A DNA stretch of 64,000 nt from assembly GCA_002409745.1 (NCBI GenBank), contig DHOU01000005.1, positions 41,973-105,972 of the forward strand, written 5' to 3'. A model generated the notes under the pieces. That model had not been told where the DNA came from. It did no database searches and saw only the letters and a list, made by a program, of their open reading frames with translations. Made by a program: the position numbers and the translations under genes. Shown in pieces: positions 27,390 to 34,682 of the stretch. Every line of letters starts with the position of its first letter. Positions within the stretch are counted from its first letter, which is position 1. This stretch comes from Bacteroidales bacterium UBA5382. Its GTDB lineage: Bacteria > Bacteroidota > Bacteroidia > Bacteroidales > Dysgonomonadaceae.

Positions 27390-27420
27390 CGGCTCTAAAT
27401 CCAATTAAATATATAGAACT

Positions 27421-29937
27421 ATGTTAAGAAATAAACTGTTATTGACGCTCTGTCTCATATTTGCCGGCATAGGTGCTTACGCACAAACCGGCAGCTTAAC
27501 AGGGCGGGTACTCAACACGGAAGGGGAGCCTATGGAATGGACTTCCGTACAAATTCCCAAACTGGGTATCGGGGTTTCTACCGATAAAAAAGGGGAATAT
27601 GTCGTACCGAATATTCCTTTCGGCACCTGGGAGGTGGAAGTAATGTATCTGGGCTATAATACGCAAAAAACGAAACTCACCATCGGCAGCGCGAAGGTCA
27701 TAAAAAACTTTACCCTCGAGAGCAGTTCCGAGAACCTGGAGGAAGTGGTCATTACCGGAACGCTTAAAGAAGTGCGCAAGTCGGAAAGTCCGGTGCCCGT
27801 CACCATTATTTCATCCAAAATGTTTCAAAGGAATGTCACCTCGAATGTGTTAGACGCACTTTATCAGGTCAACGGAATCAATCCGCAGATAAATTGCAAC
27901 ATGTGCAATACGTCCGACATTGGAATTAACGGCATGCAAGGTCCTTATACCATGATATTGATCGACGGAATGCCTATCGTCAGTTCTCTTTCGTCCGTTT
28001 ACGGCATGAGCGGCATTCCGAACAGCATCATCAACCGAGTGGAGATTGTAAAAGGAGCGGCCTCTTCGCTTTATGGCTCCGAAGCTATTGGCGGGGTCAT
28101 CAATATTATTACCAAGGATGCACAAAATGCTCCCCGCTTCTTTCTGGATTACAATGCCTCGACATGGGGGGAACTTACCGGTAACACGGGATTCAGCGCA
28201 AACATGAACGACAACATATCGACTATTTTCAATATCGACGGTTATTACTACAACACGCCTAAAGACCTCGACAAAGATGGTTTTATGGATAAAACGTTGC
28301 AACAACGACTGTCGTTCTTTAATAAATGGAACTTTAAACAAAAATATAACAAGGCCGCCAGCATTTCCGTGCGTTACTATAACGAAGACCGTCATGGCGG
28401 AGAGCTCGGATGGGACCCCGCTCATAGAGGTTTCGTAGAATATAACGAGTATGACAACGACCGTAACTCCGGGGGGTATAACGGCGATTATGTATTGCCG
28501 AACGGGTATTCAATTTATAATGAAAAGTATGCAAAGGGCTTCCGTGTTCCAAGGTTTTTAAACGAAAGCGACCGAAGCGAATGGAAAAAGGAGGTTTCGG
28601 CCGTCCATCCCGATGCGGCTTTTGCGGAGGATATGAAGTATCAGGAATCCATCTATACCAGCCGATTGGAAATCGTAGGGAGATGGCAACTCCCCATAAA
28701 AGAGAATGTCACCTTGCAGGCATCCTATAATCAGCACGATCAGAATTCGGCTTACGGAACGGAACTCTTCATGGCTCATCAGAAAACAGCATTCGGACAG
28801 GCTTTTTGGGATCGCCAATTCGGAGCCCATACCCTATTGGCCGGCGCTTCTTACCGCTATGTATGGTTTAAGGACAATACCATCGCTTCGAATAACGGAA
28901 CGAAACCTTTCGAGACGTTTTTACCCGGCGTTTTCATTCAGGATTTATGGAAAATGAGCGCTAAAACCAGCTTACTGTTGGGTTATCGTTTCGATTATGA
29001 TCAAACGGAATCGGCTAACGGAAACCATCAGAATGCGGTACATTCACCAAGGGTCGCGTTTAAATATGCGCCCGACAGCCAAAATGCTTTCCGGGCAAGT
29101 CTGGGCACCGGATACCGTGTCGTTAACATCTTCAGTGAGGATCACCGCGCCTTGAGCGGTCAATATGAAGCGACATTCGGTGAAAACCTCAATCCCGAAA
29201 AATCGATAAGCGGAACGCTCGATTATGAAGGACGTGTCGCAACCGAAGACATCGGTCTGACGTATAGTCTGGGGGCGTATTACACTCATTTTTTCAATAA
29301 AATTTATCCGAAAAGAGATGATCGCAACCGCACGCTGGTATATTACAATGTGGATGGCGACGAGTATGCCCGCAATATCGGGGCTTCTGCCGATATTGCC
29401 TTGAACTTCAACTTCCCCTTACGGCTCACGGCCGGCGTTTCGTATAACCAGGCGGAACTTTTTGAATACGAAAGGGACGACGAAGGCAACAAAGTGGGCG
29501 ATAAGATAGAAGCAAGCGATTTTGAGTTTTCGCCGAGATGGATGGGCGTGTATAGTGCGGCTTACGACTTTACCCCTCGGTTTACGGTCGATTTGACGGG
29601 CGAATGGAAGGGCCCGATGCTTCTCCCCACGCAAGGGACAATGGAAACATTCGATGCCGAAGGTAAGGTAACCGGCTCCATGACCGATCCGCGGCCGGAA
29701 CGTTCCCCCCGGTTCATGAAGATGAACCTGCAACTGACCTACCGGGTTGGAAATGTGGAAATATATGGGGGAGTGAAGAATATCTTTAATTATATTCCGA
29801 AGAATTTGCTGGTGAATGTCGATGACCCGTTCAATGACCGGGCCGGCGTATATGGCGGACTTCAGTTCGATACCGAATACAACTATACGGCGCAGCAGGG
29901 AAGAACGGGGTATGCGGGCATTCGCTACCGCTTTTAA
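27421..29937 (+). CDS. TonB-dependent outer-membrane receptor, probably for an iron source
   Basis: The 838-residue protein has a signal peptide (MLRNKLLLTLCLIFAGIGAYA), a carboxypeptidase-regulatory-like domain (about 22-105), a TonB box (LEEVVITGTLKEV) and a plug. The plug carries the conserved motif NCNMCNTSDIGINGMQGPYT with two closely spaced cysteines. A 22-strand barrel follows and ends in RTGYAGIRYRF with a terminal Phe. It lacks the SusC length and has no SusD partner, so it is a classic metal-complex, heme or siderophore-type receptor. It is divergent from the DtxR-family repressor and its promoter holds the repressor's presumed operator. Iron-complex uptake is inferred from this regulation; the exact ligand is unknown. 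Confidence 0.9.
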   Translation: MLRNKLLLTLCLIFAGIGAYAQTGSLTGRVLNTEGEPMEWTSVQIPKLGIGVSTDKKGEYVVPNIPFGTWEVEVMYLGYNTQKTKLTIGSAKVIKNFTLESSSENLEEVVITGTLKEVRKSESPVPVTIISSKMFQRNVTSNVLDALYQVNGINPQINCNMCNTSDIGINGMQGPYTMILIDGMPIVSSLSSVYGMSGIPNSIINRVEIVKGAASSLYGSEAIGGVINIITKDAQNAPRFFLDYNASTWGELTGNTGFSANMNDNISTIFNIDGYYYNTPKDLDKDGFMDKTLQQRLSFFNKWNFKQKYNKAASISVRYYNEDRHGGELGWDPAHRGFVEYNEYDNDRNSGGYNGDYVLPNGYSIYNEKYAKGFRVPRFLNESDRSEWKKEVSAVHPDAAFAEDMKYQESIYTSRLEIVGRWQLPIKENVTLQASYNQHDQNSAYGTELFMAHQKTAFGQAFWDRQFGAHTLLAGASYRYVWFKDNTIASNNGTKPFETFLPGVFIQDLWKMSAKTSLLLGYRFDYDQTESANGNHQNAVHSPRVAFKYAPDSQNAFRASLGTGYRVVNIFSEDHRALSGQYEATFGENLNPEKSISGTLDYEGRVATEDIGLTYSLGAYYTHFFNKIYPKRDDRNRTLVYYNVDGDEYARNIGASADIALNFNFPLRLTAGVSYNQAELFEYERDDEGNKVGDKIEASDFEFSPRWMGVYSAAYDFTPRFTVDLTGEWKGPMLLPTQGTMETFDAEGKVTGSMTDPRPERSPRFMKMNLQLTYRVGNVEIYGGVKNIFNYIPKNLLVNVDDPFNDRAGVYGGLQFDTEYNYTAQQGRTGYAGIRYRF

Positions 29938-29957
29938 CACCCGGCTTAGCAGGCACT

Positions 29958-29996
29958 AAAAAACCATCGGAGGTCGATTGACTCCGATGGTTTTTT
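29958..29996 (+). terminator. Bidirectional intrinsic terminator
   Basis: CCATCGGAG (29964-29972) pairs perfectly with CTCCGATGG (29982-29990) around a 9-base loop, with an A-run before and six T after. It can serve both the receptor gene and the convergent pepT-gcvT operon. Confidence 0.9.
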
Positions 29997-30055
29997 ATGG
30001 AATATCTCCTGTTTGAGCCGATTCGAAGAAAGGAATCGGCAGAAAATCCGCTCTG

Positions 30056-31141
30056 TTATTTCCGGAAAGGAGGCTTCACAACTTCCGCCTTCAGGTTCCG
30101 GTTGCGTATCTTCACGAAGATTTCGGAACCGGCTTTGGCATAGTCGGGTTTGACATATCCCATTCCGATTCCCGACTTGAGCACGGGCGACATCGTGCCC
30201 GAGGTTACATGACCGATCTCCTCATCGCCGGCGTTAACGATCGGATAACCGTGACGGGGAATGCCTTTATCGATCAATCGAAAAGCGCAAAGCTTGCGCG
30301 ACACGCCGGCCGCTTTTTCTTTTTCGAGCACTTCCCTGCCGATAAACGGTTTATGGTCGGCAAATTTGGTAATCCATCCAAGCCCCGCTTGTAAAGGAGA
30401 CGTGGTATCATCGAGATCATTCCCGTAAAGGCAGTATCCCCTCTCAAGGCGCAACGTGTCGCGCGCTCCCAATCCGACAGGCTTGATACCGAATTCGGCG
30501 CCGGCATCGAATACCGCGTCCCATATCTTCTTACCGTGTTCGGGATAGAAATACAACTCGAAACCGCCCGCGCCGGTATATCCGGTGTTGGAGATAATCA
30601 CATTCTCTACTCCCGCAAACTGACCGGTAACAAAAGAATAATACGGAATGGAAGACAAATCGACATCGGTGAGTTTCTGCAACGAGTCTTTGGCTTTAGG
30701 CCCTTGTACGGCAAGTTGTGCGGTATGCCCGGACGCATTTTCCAGCTCAGCCCCCACCGAATTATGCTGCCGGCACCAAGCCCAATCCTTGTCGATATTA
30801 GCAGCATTCACCACGAGCATATACTTGTCGGGCTCATAGTAATAAACGATCAAATCGTCGACAATGCCGCCCTTTTCGTTGACAAAACAAGTGTACTGCG
30901 CTTTCCCTAAAGTGAGGGTGGACGCGTCGTTACTGGTTACTCTCTGAAGAAACGAAAGCGCGTTAGGGCCTTTCACCCAAAACTCGCCCATGTGCGAGAC
31001 ATCAAACACGCCCACACTGTTGACCACCGTCAAGTGTTCGTCGATAATGCCGGTATATTCGATGGGCATATTATATCCGGCAAATTCGTGCATCTTGGCT
31101 CCCAAAGAGATATGCACATCGGTAAAAGGAGTTTTTTTCAT
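30056..31141 (-). CDS. gcvT: Glycine cleavage system T protein (aminomethyltransferase)
   Basis: The 361-residue protein transfers the methylene group from the aminomethyl-lipoyl H protein to tetrahydrofolate, releasing ammonia. Family landmarks are [38 protein letters not shown] at the N-terminus, the folate-site aspartate region ([18 protein letters not shown], about 84-101) and [21 protein letters not shown] further on. It is full length. It lies 12 bp downstream of pepT and is likely cotranscribed with it; gcvH and gcvP are not in the window. No glycine riboswitch is seen upstream. Confidence 0.95.
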   Translation of the reverse strand: MKKTPFTDVHISLGAKMHEFAGYNMPIEYTGIIDEHLTVVNSVGVFDVSHMGEFWVKGPNALSFLQRVTSNDASTLTLGKAQYTCFVNEKGGIVDDLIVYYYEPDKYMLVVNAANIDKDWAWCRQHNSVGAELENASGHTAQLAVQGPKAKDSLQKLTDVDLSSIPYYSFVTGQFAGVENVIISNTGYTGAGGFELYFYPEHGKKIWDAVFDAGAEFGIKPVGLGARDTLRLERGYCLYGNDLDDTTSPLQAGLGWITKFADHKPFIGREVLEKEKAAGVSRKLCAFRLIDKGIPRHGYPIVNAGDEEIGHVTSGTMSPVLKSGIGMGYVKPDYAKAGSEIFVKIRNRNLKAEVVKPPFRK

Positions 31142-31153
31142 TATGGATAGAAT

Positions 31154-32380
31154 TTATTCGTGATCTTGTGCCACAAGCTGGGCTATCTTTACAATGACTT
31201 GCGATGCTTTTTCCAACGAAGGAATGGGCAACAACTCATGCCGTCCGTGGAAGTTAAGCCCTCCGGCGAAGATATTGGGGCAAGGCAATCCCATAAACGA
31301 TAACCGGGCGCCCTCGGTTCCCCCGCGGATGGGCTTGATGTGTGGCTGAATGCCTAATTCCTTCATGGCCCGGGCGGCATAATCGATGACATGCTTCACC
31401 GGCTCCACCTTTTCGCGCATGTTGTAATACTGATCGCGCAGATCGAGTTTAAGACGGTTGTTGTAGCGTACATTAAGAGTCGCGACCACATCGGTGATAC
31501 CCTTTTTACGCAACTCGAACTTCTGCCGGTCATGATCGCGGATAATAAACGAGAGGCTTGCCTCGTCTACCGTTCCGTTCAATCCGATAAGGTGATAAAA
31601 ACCTTCATACCCTTCGGTATTTTCGGGACGTTCATCGGCGGGCAATAAGTCTACCAACTCCTGCGCCACATGCAACGCATTAATCATTTTGTTTTTGGCA
31701 TATCCGGGATGTACATTCCGCCCCTGAATGGATATTTTGGCGGAAGCAGCATTGAAGTTCTCATACTCCAACTCCCCCACTTCACCTCCGTCCATGGTAT
31801 ACGCCCATTCGGCGCCGAATTTAGCCACATCGAATTTATCGGGGCCGCGGCCGATTTCTTCATCGGGAGTAAAAGCAATACGGATTTTACCATGTTCGAT
31901 TTCAGGATGCTCCATCAGATATTGCATCGCGGTGATAATCTCCGCCACGCCGGCCTTGTCGTCCGCCCCGAGCAACGTGGTGCCATCGGTTACGATAAGA
32001 TCTTCCCCGACGTGATCGAGCAATTCGGGAAAGTCGGCCGTAGAAGAAACAATATTCAGAGCTTCGTTCAAAACGAGATCCTTTCCATCGTAATTCTTGA
32101 CAATCCGGGGATTTACATTCTCTCCGCTCATATCGGGACTCGTATCGAAATGGGCGACAAACCCTATTACCGGTATATTTTTGATAGTGTTGGAGGGCAA
32201 TGTGCCCATTAAATAACAGTTATTATCGAGACTGACGTCGGAGAGGCCTATTTCATTCATTTCCTTCTCCACTTCCTTTGCCAGATTAAACTGCTTGGGA
32301 GTACTGGGAGTCTGCGTGCTGTTTTCATCGGATTGCGTATCTATTCGCGCATATTTGATAAAACGATCTACAATATTCAT
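31154..32380 (-). CDS. pepT: Peptidase T (tripeptide aminopeptidase)
   Basis: The 408-residue M20 metallopeptidase removes the N-terminal residue from tripeptides in the cytoplasm. Zinc ligands are in place: [12 protein letters not shown] (His and catalytic Asp, about 77-88), [10 protein letters not shown] (bridging Asp), [10 protein letters not shown] (catalytic Glu and Glu ligand, about 172-181), the DGGEVGE aspartate and the C-terminal HGRHELLPI histidine. It is full length. A 7-bp repeat array begins 4 bp upstream of its ATG and appears to make up most of its mRNA leader, with a -7 box at 32559-32567. gcvT follows 12 bp downstream. Confidence 0.96.
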   Translation of the reverse strand: MNIVDRFIKYARIDTQSDENSTQTPSTPKQFNLAKEVEKEMNEIGLSDVSLDNNCYLMGTLPSNTIKNIPVIGFVAHFDTSPDMSGENVNPRIVKNYDGKDLVLNEALNIVSSTADFPELLDHVGEDLIVTDGTTLLGADDKAGVAEIITAMQYLMEHPEIEHGKIRIAFTPDEEIGRGPDKFDVAKFGAEWAYTMDGGEVGELEYENFNAASAKISIQGRNVHPGYAKNKMINALHVAQELVDLLPADERPENTEGYEGFYHLIGLNGTVDEASLSFIIRDHDRQKFELRKKGITDVVATLNVRYNNRLKLDLRDQYYNMREKVEPVKHVIDYAARAMKELGIQPHIKPIRGGTEGARLSFMGLPCPNIFAGGLNFHGRHELLPIPSLEKASQVIVKIAQLVAQDHE

Positions 32381-32384
32381 AGTT

Positions 32385-32531
32385 AAATTATTAAATACTA
32401 AACACTAATAATAAATTACTAATTACTAATTACAAAATACTAATGACAAAATACTAATGACAAATTACGAATGACTAATGACTAATGACTAATGACTAAT
32501 TATGAATTACAAATGACTAGTGACAAATTTC
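32385..32531. repeat. 7-bp tandem repeat array, 21 units, in the pepT leader
   Basis: Twenty-one heptamers in unbroken register run from just before the pepT ATG to 32531. The main unit is TAATGAC, with variants such as TAATTAC, AAAATAC, AAATTAC and GAATGAC; three identical TAATGAC copies stand together at about 32476-32496. Read on the other strand the unit is GTCATTA, the same as the main unit of the array at 32764-32847 read forward. Confidence 0.9.
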
Positions 32532-32558
32532 ATGTCTGCGCTAAGACAAACAGACACT

Positions 32559-32567
32559 GCAAAGATA
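32559..32567 (-). promoter_or_regulatory. -7 box for pepT-gcvT
   Basis: TATCTTTGC on the minus strand is an exact TAnnTTTG match; the -33 position is weak. Transcription from here would give a leader of about 170 bases built almost entirely of 7-bp repeats. Confidence 0.55.
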
Positions 32568-32605
32568 CGCAAAAGGGGGTGTATTTGGAAAAAACTGTCC
32601 CTGAA

Positions 32606-32637
32606 TTTTGCAAGTAAAGAAAAAGACCGTATCTTTG
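32606..32637 (+). promoter_or_regulatory. Promoter of the SRP RNA gene
   Basis: TTTTG (32606-32610), exactly 19 bases, then TATCTTTG (32630-32637): a perfect Bacteroidota promoter, 5 bp before the 5' end of the RNA. Confidence 0.85.
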
Positions 32638-32642
32638 CGCCC

Positions 32643-32745
32643 GGGTAAGTCCTATACGGCCAGCTCCCATTGAATCCCCCAGGTCTTGATCGAAGCAAGG
32701 GTATTTGGTTGTAGCGGCGCGATATAGTAAGCTTACCCTTTTTTT
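32643..32745 (+). ncRNA. ffs: Signal recognition particle RNA, small bacterial (4.5S) type
   Basis: The ends pair perfectly (GGGTAAG at 32643-32649 with CTTACCC at 32732-32738) and a run of seven T follows as terminator. In the middle lies the conserved Ffh-binding domain, CCCCCAGGTC...GAAGCAAGGG (about 32677-32702), with the asymmetric internal-loop sequences AGG and GAAGCA in place. The mature RNA would be about 96-100 bases. It binds Ffh to target membrane and secreted proteins. The apical loop between AGGTC and GAAGCA reads TTGATC rather than the common GGAA-type tetraloop. The gene is flanked on both sides by 7-bp repeat arrays of opposite orientation. Confidence 0.87.
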
Positions 32746-32763
32746 ATGCCTGAACGATTCATA

Positions 32764-32854
32764 ATTAGTCATTAGTCATTTGTAATTCGTATTTTGTCAT
32801 TTGTAATTCGTAATTAGTCATTTGTAATTCGTATTTCGTATTTCGTAATTATTT
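32764..32854. repeat. 7-bp tandem repeat array, 12-13 units, downstream of the SRP RNA
   Basis: Heptamers in exact register from 32764: ATTAGTC twice, then variants ATTTGTA, ATTCGTA, TTTTGTC, TTTCGTA, up to 32847 (a last unit ATTATTT is doubtful). The array ends next to the doxX stop codon at 32856. It is inverted relative to the array at 32385-32531. Confidence 0.9.
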
Positions 32855-32855
32855 T

Positions 32856-33272
32856 TCAACTGATTTTGGGCAAAAATTTGGCATCCACGGAATATCGTCC
32901 CGGCCCGGCGATCGTCATGGCGGCAAAAAGTATCAACGATTCAAGAGCATGCGAGTATTGCAAGAAGGCATCTCCGTTACTCAAGTGCATGATCAGAGCC
33001 ACAATCATCGTAAAAGCCATCATTAAAGAAGCGGGGCGAAACAAGAAGCCCAATGCAAATAAAATTCCGCCTACCGTCTCGGCCATTGCGGCCATAAATC
33101 CCCAAAAAGCAGGCGCAAAGTCGAGCCCGAACAAAGCCATAGTGGAACCTACTTGTGTCCACCCTTCCACACCGCCCATCACTTTAGGCAGGCCATGGAA
33201 AAAAAATGATATCCCAATACCGATACGCAAAACAAGCAGCCCGGTGTGTAGCAATTTTTCTTTTGTTGTCAT
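32856..33272 (-). CDS. DoxX family membrane protein
   Basis: The 138-residue protein has four membrane segments and the DoxX pattern: LLVLRIGIGISFFFHGLPKV near the N-terminus, then AETVGGILFALGFLFRPASL and the FAAMTIAGPGRYSVDAKF end. DoxX-type proteins are small inner-membrane proteins with varied or unclear roles, including redox and oxidative-stress functions in some bacteria. It is a single gene between the array following the SRP RNA gene and a degenerate 42-bp repeat upstream. No specific reaction can be assigned. Confidence 0.87.
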   Translation of the reverse strand: MTTKEKLLHTGLLVLRIGIGISFFFHGLPKVMGGVEGWTQVGSTMALFGLDFAPAFWGFMAAMAETVGGILFALGFLFRPASLMMAFTMIVALIMHLSNGDAFLQYSHALESLILFAAMTIAGPGRYSVDAKFLPKIS

Positions 33273-33393
33273 GTTTTTTATTTTCTCATAAATTAATTAC
33301 TTCGCTGTAACCTCTCAAAGGCACTAATTGTTTATTTTTCATCAATCAATAATATTGATAAGTATCGGGGAACTTATCCCGCAACCCGCCGAA

Positions 33394-33561
33394 GATGGAA
33401 AAAGGTGCATCGGGGAACCCTTTCAGTTAAAATCATGTGGAAAAAGCTTCATCGGGAAACATTTTGAACTTTCGCAGGTGGAAAAGGCCTCTTCGGGCAA
33501 CCCGTTCGACTTAATGGACATGGAAAAAGCCCCGTCGGGAAACATTTTCGTCTTAGTCCCT
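33394..33561. repeat. Degenerate 42-bp tandem repeat, 4 units
   Basis: Four units with period 42 (individual spacings 41-42) share the core GGAAAAAGC-N5-TCGGGAAAC. Translated forward they give 14-residue pseudo-repeats (VEKASSGNPFDLMD, MEKAPSGNIFVLVP). A more diverged copy of TCGGGGAAC lies upstream at about 33365. The array fills the gap between doxX and the 2-hydroxyacid dehydrogenase gene; no gene is seen here. Confidence 0.78.
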
Positions 33562-33637
33562 CTGTTTTTTGCACGGAAGAGTCGAAACACCCCGGCAAAA
33601 CATCCGGTAAAAGAATGAAAAAGGGCCGGCGCCCCAT

Positions 33638-34594
33638 TCAGGGAACGATGACGTTTTGCGGCTTTCCTTCCATCCACCTAATTATATTTTCAAAAACCAG
33701 TTTTGCACGTATCCTCATAGCTTCCTGCGAAGCGAAACCGATATGGGGAGTCAATACGGTATTGGGAGCGTGGAGCAAAGCATAACCCGAAGGGATGGGC
33801 GGTTCCATATCGAACACATCGATACCGGCGCCGGCAATTCCACCGGAAGCCAATGTATCGGCTAACGCCTGATTATCGACCAGTCCGCCGCGCGACGTAT
33901 TAATCAGAATGGAGGAACGTTTCATGAGCGCCAACTTATCACGCGAAATCAAGCCATGCGTCGCTTCGTTCAGCGGAAGATGCAACGAAACAATATCGCT
34001 TTCGGACAATAAAGTGTCTAAATCGACATATGATGCGCCTACCTTTTTCACCTCTTCTTTCTCCGTACGATTATAAGCGAGCAGACGGCAGCCCAATGCG
34101 GCGGCTATCGCAGCCACCCGCTGTCCGATAGCTCCCGTGCCGACGATACCCAGAGTCTTTCCGGAGACTTCGCGCTGGCTGAAATCGCCTTTGGTTCCTC
34201 CCCGGCGCACGTCATTATCGAGCGGAACCATGTTCCGCATCACGCCAATCATCAACCCGATGGCCAACTCGGCAACGGCCTGCGTGCTGTATCCGGCGCA
34301 ATTGCTAACGGCAATTCCCCGTTCGCGGCACGCGGCAATATCCACATGATCGACACCGGTAAAGGCGACCGAAAGCATCTTCAGACGGGAACAGGAAGTG
34401 ATGATTTCCCGGCGCAAAGGCATGTTGGCGATGACCAGTACATCGGCATCGTGCGCCCGTTTTTGAAGTTCTTCGATATCATCGCTTCGCGTATCATAAG
34501 AAACGACTTTATGCCCCGCCGCCTTTAACGGCTCGACCGCAACCGCAAACTCGGCAGCCGTAACCGCCAACGGTTCCAACACAATTATTTTCAT
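33638..34594 (-). CDS. D-isomer-specific 2-hydroxyacid dehydrogenase
   Basis: The 318-residue protein is a NAD(H)-dependent 2-hydroxyacid dehydrogenase of the SerA/LdhA superfamily. The nucleotide-binding motif LGIVGTGAIGQRVAAIAAAL (about 147-166) and the NTSRGGLVDNQAL catalytic-arginine segment are present, and so are the glutamate after DVFDMEPP and the catalytic histidine in LTPHIGFAS. There is no ACT domain, so it is not a full-length SerA. Lactate, glycerate or phosphoglycerate are possible substrates; none can be chosen. It follows etfBA with a 88-bp gap holding two hairpins, so it may be transcribed separately or with attenuation. Confidence 0.9.
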   Translation of the reverse strand: MKIIVLEPLAVTAAEFAVAVEPLKAAGHKVVSYDTRSDDIEELQKRAHDADVLVIANMPLRREIITSCSRLKMLSVAFTGVDHVDIAACRERGIAVSNCAGYSTQAVAELAIGLMIGVMRNMVPLDNDVRRGGTKGDFSQREVSGKTLGIVGTGAIGQRVAAIAAALGCRLLAYNRTEKEEVKKVGASYVDLDTLLSESDIVSLHLPLNEATHGLISRDKLALMKRSSILINTSRGGLVDNQALADTLASGGIAGAGIDVFDMEPPIPSGYALLHAPNTVLTPHIGFASQEAMRIRAKLVFENIIRWMEGKPQNVIVP

Positions 34595-34614
34595 ACTTGT
34601 TTTTTTTTATGAAT

Positions 34615-34663
34615 GCCGGACACGGATCCGGAGATCCGCGCCGGCAAGAGAGCTATCTCTCTT
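34615..34663. terminator. Two adjacent hairpins between etfBA and the dehydrogenase gene
   Basis: A nested stem (GCCGG/CCGGC with GGATC/GATCC inside, 34615-34645) abuts a second one (AAGAGAG/CTCTCTT, 34646-34663). Neither is followed by a U-tract in the minus direction, so partial termination or mRNA processing is more likely than full termination. Confidence 0.5.
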
Positions 34664-34682
34664 CAATCTTTATCAATCTCCA

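Noticed and set aside
27307..27420. A riboswitch ahead of the TonB-dependent receptor
   Set aside because: The leader is only about 25-30 bases, too short, and the operator explains regulation.
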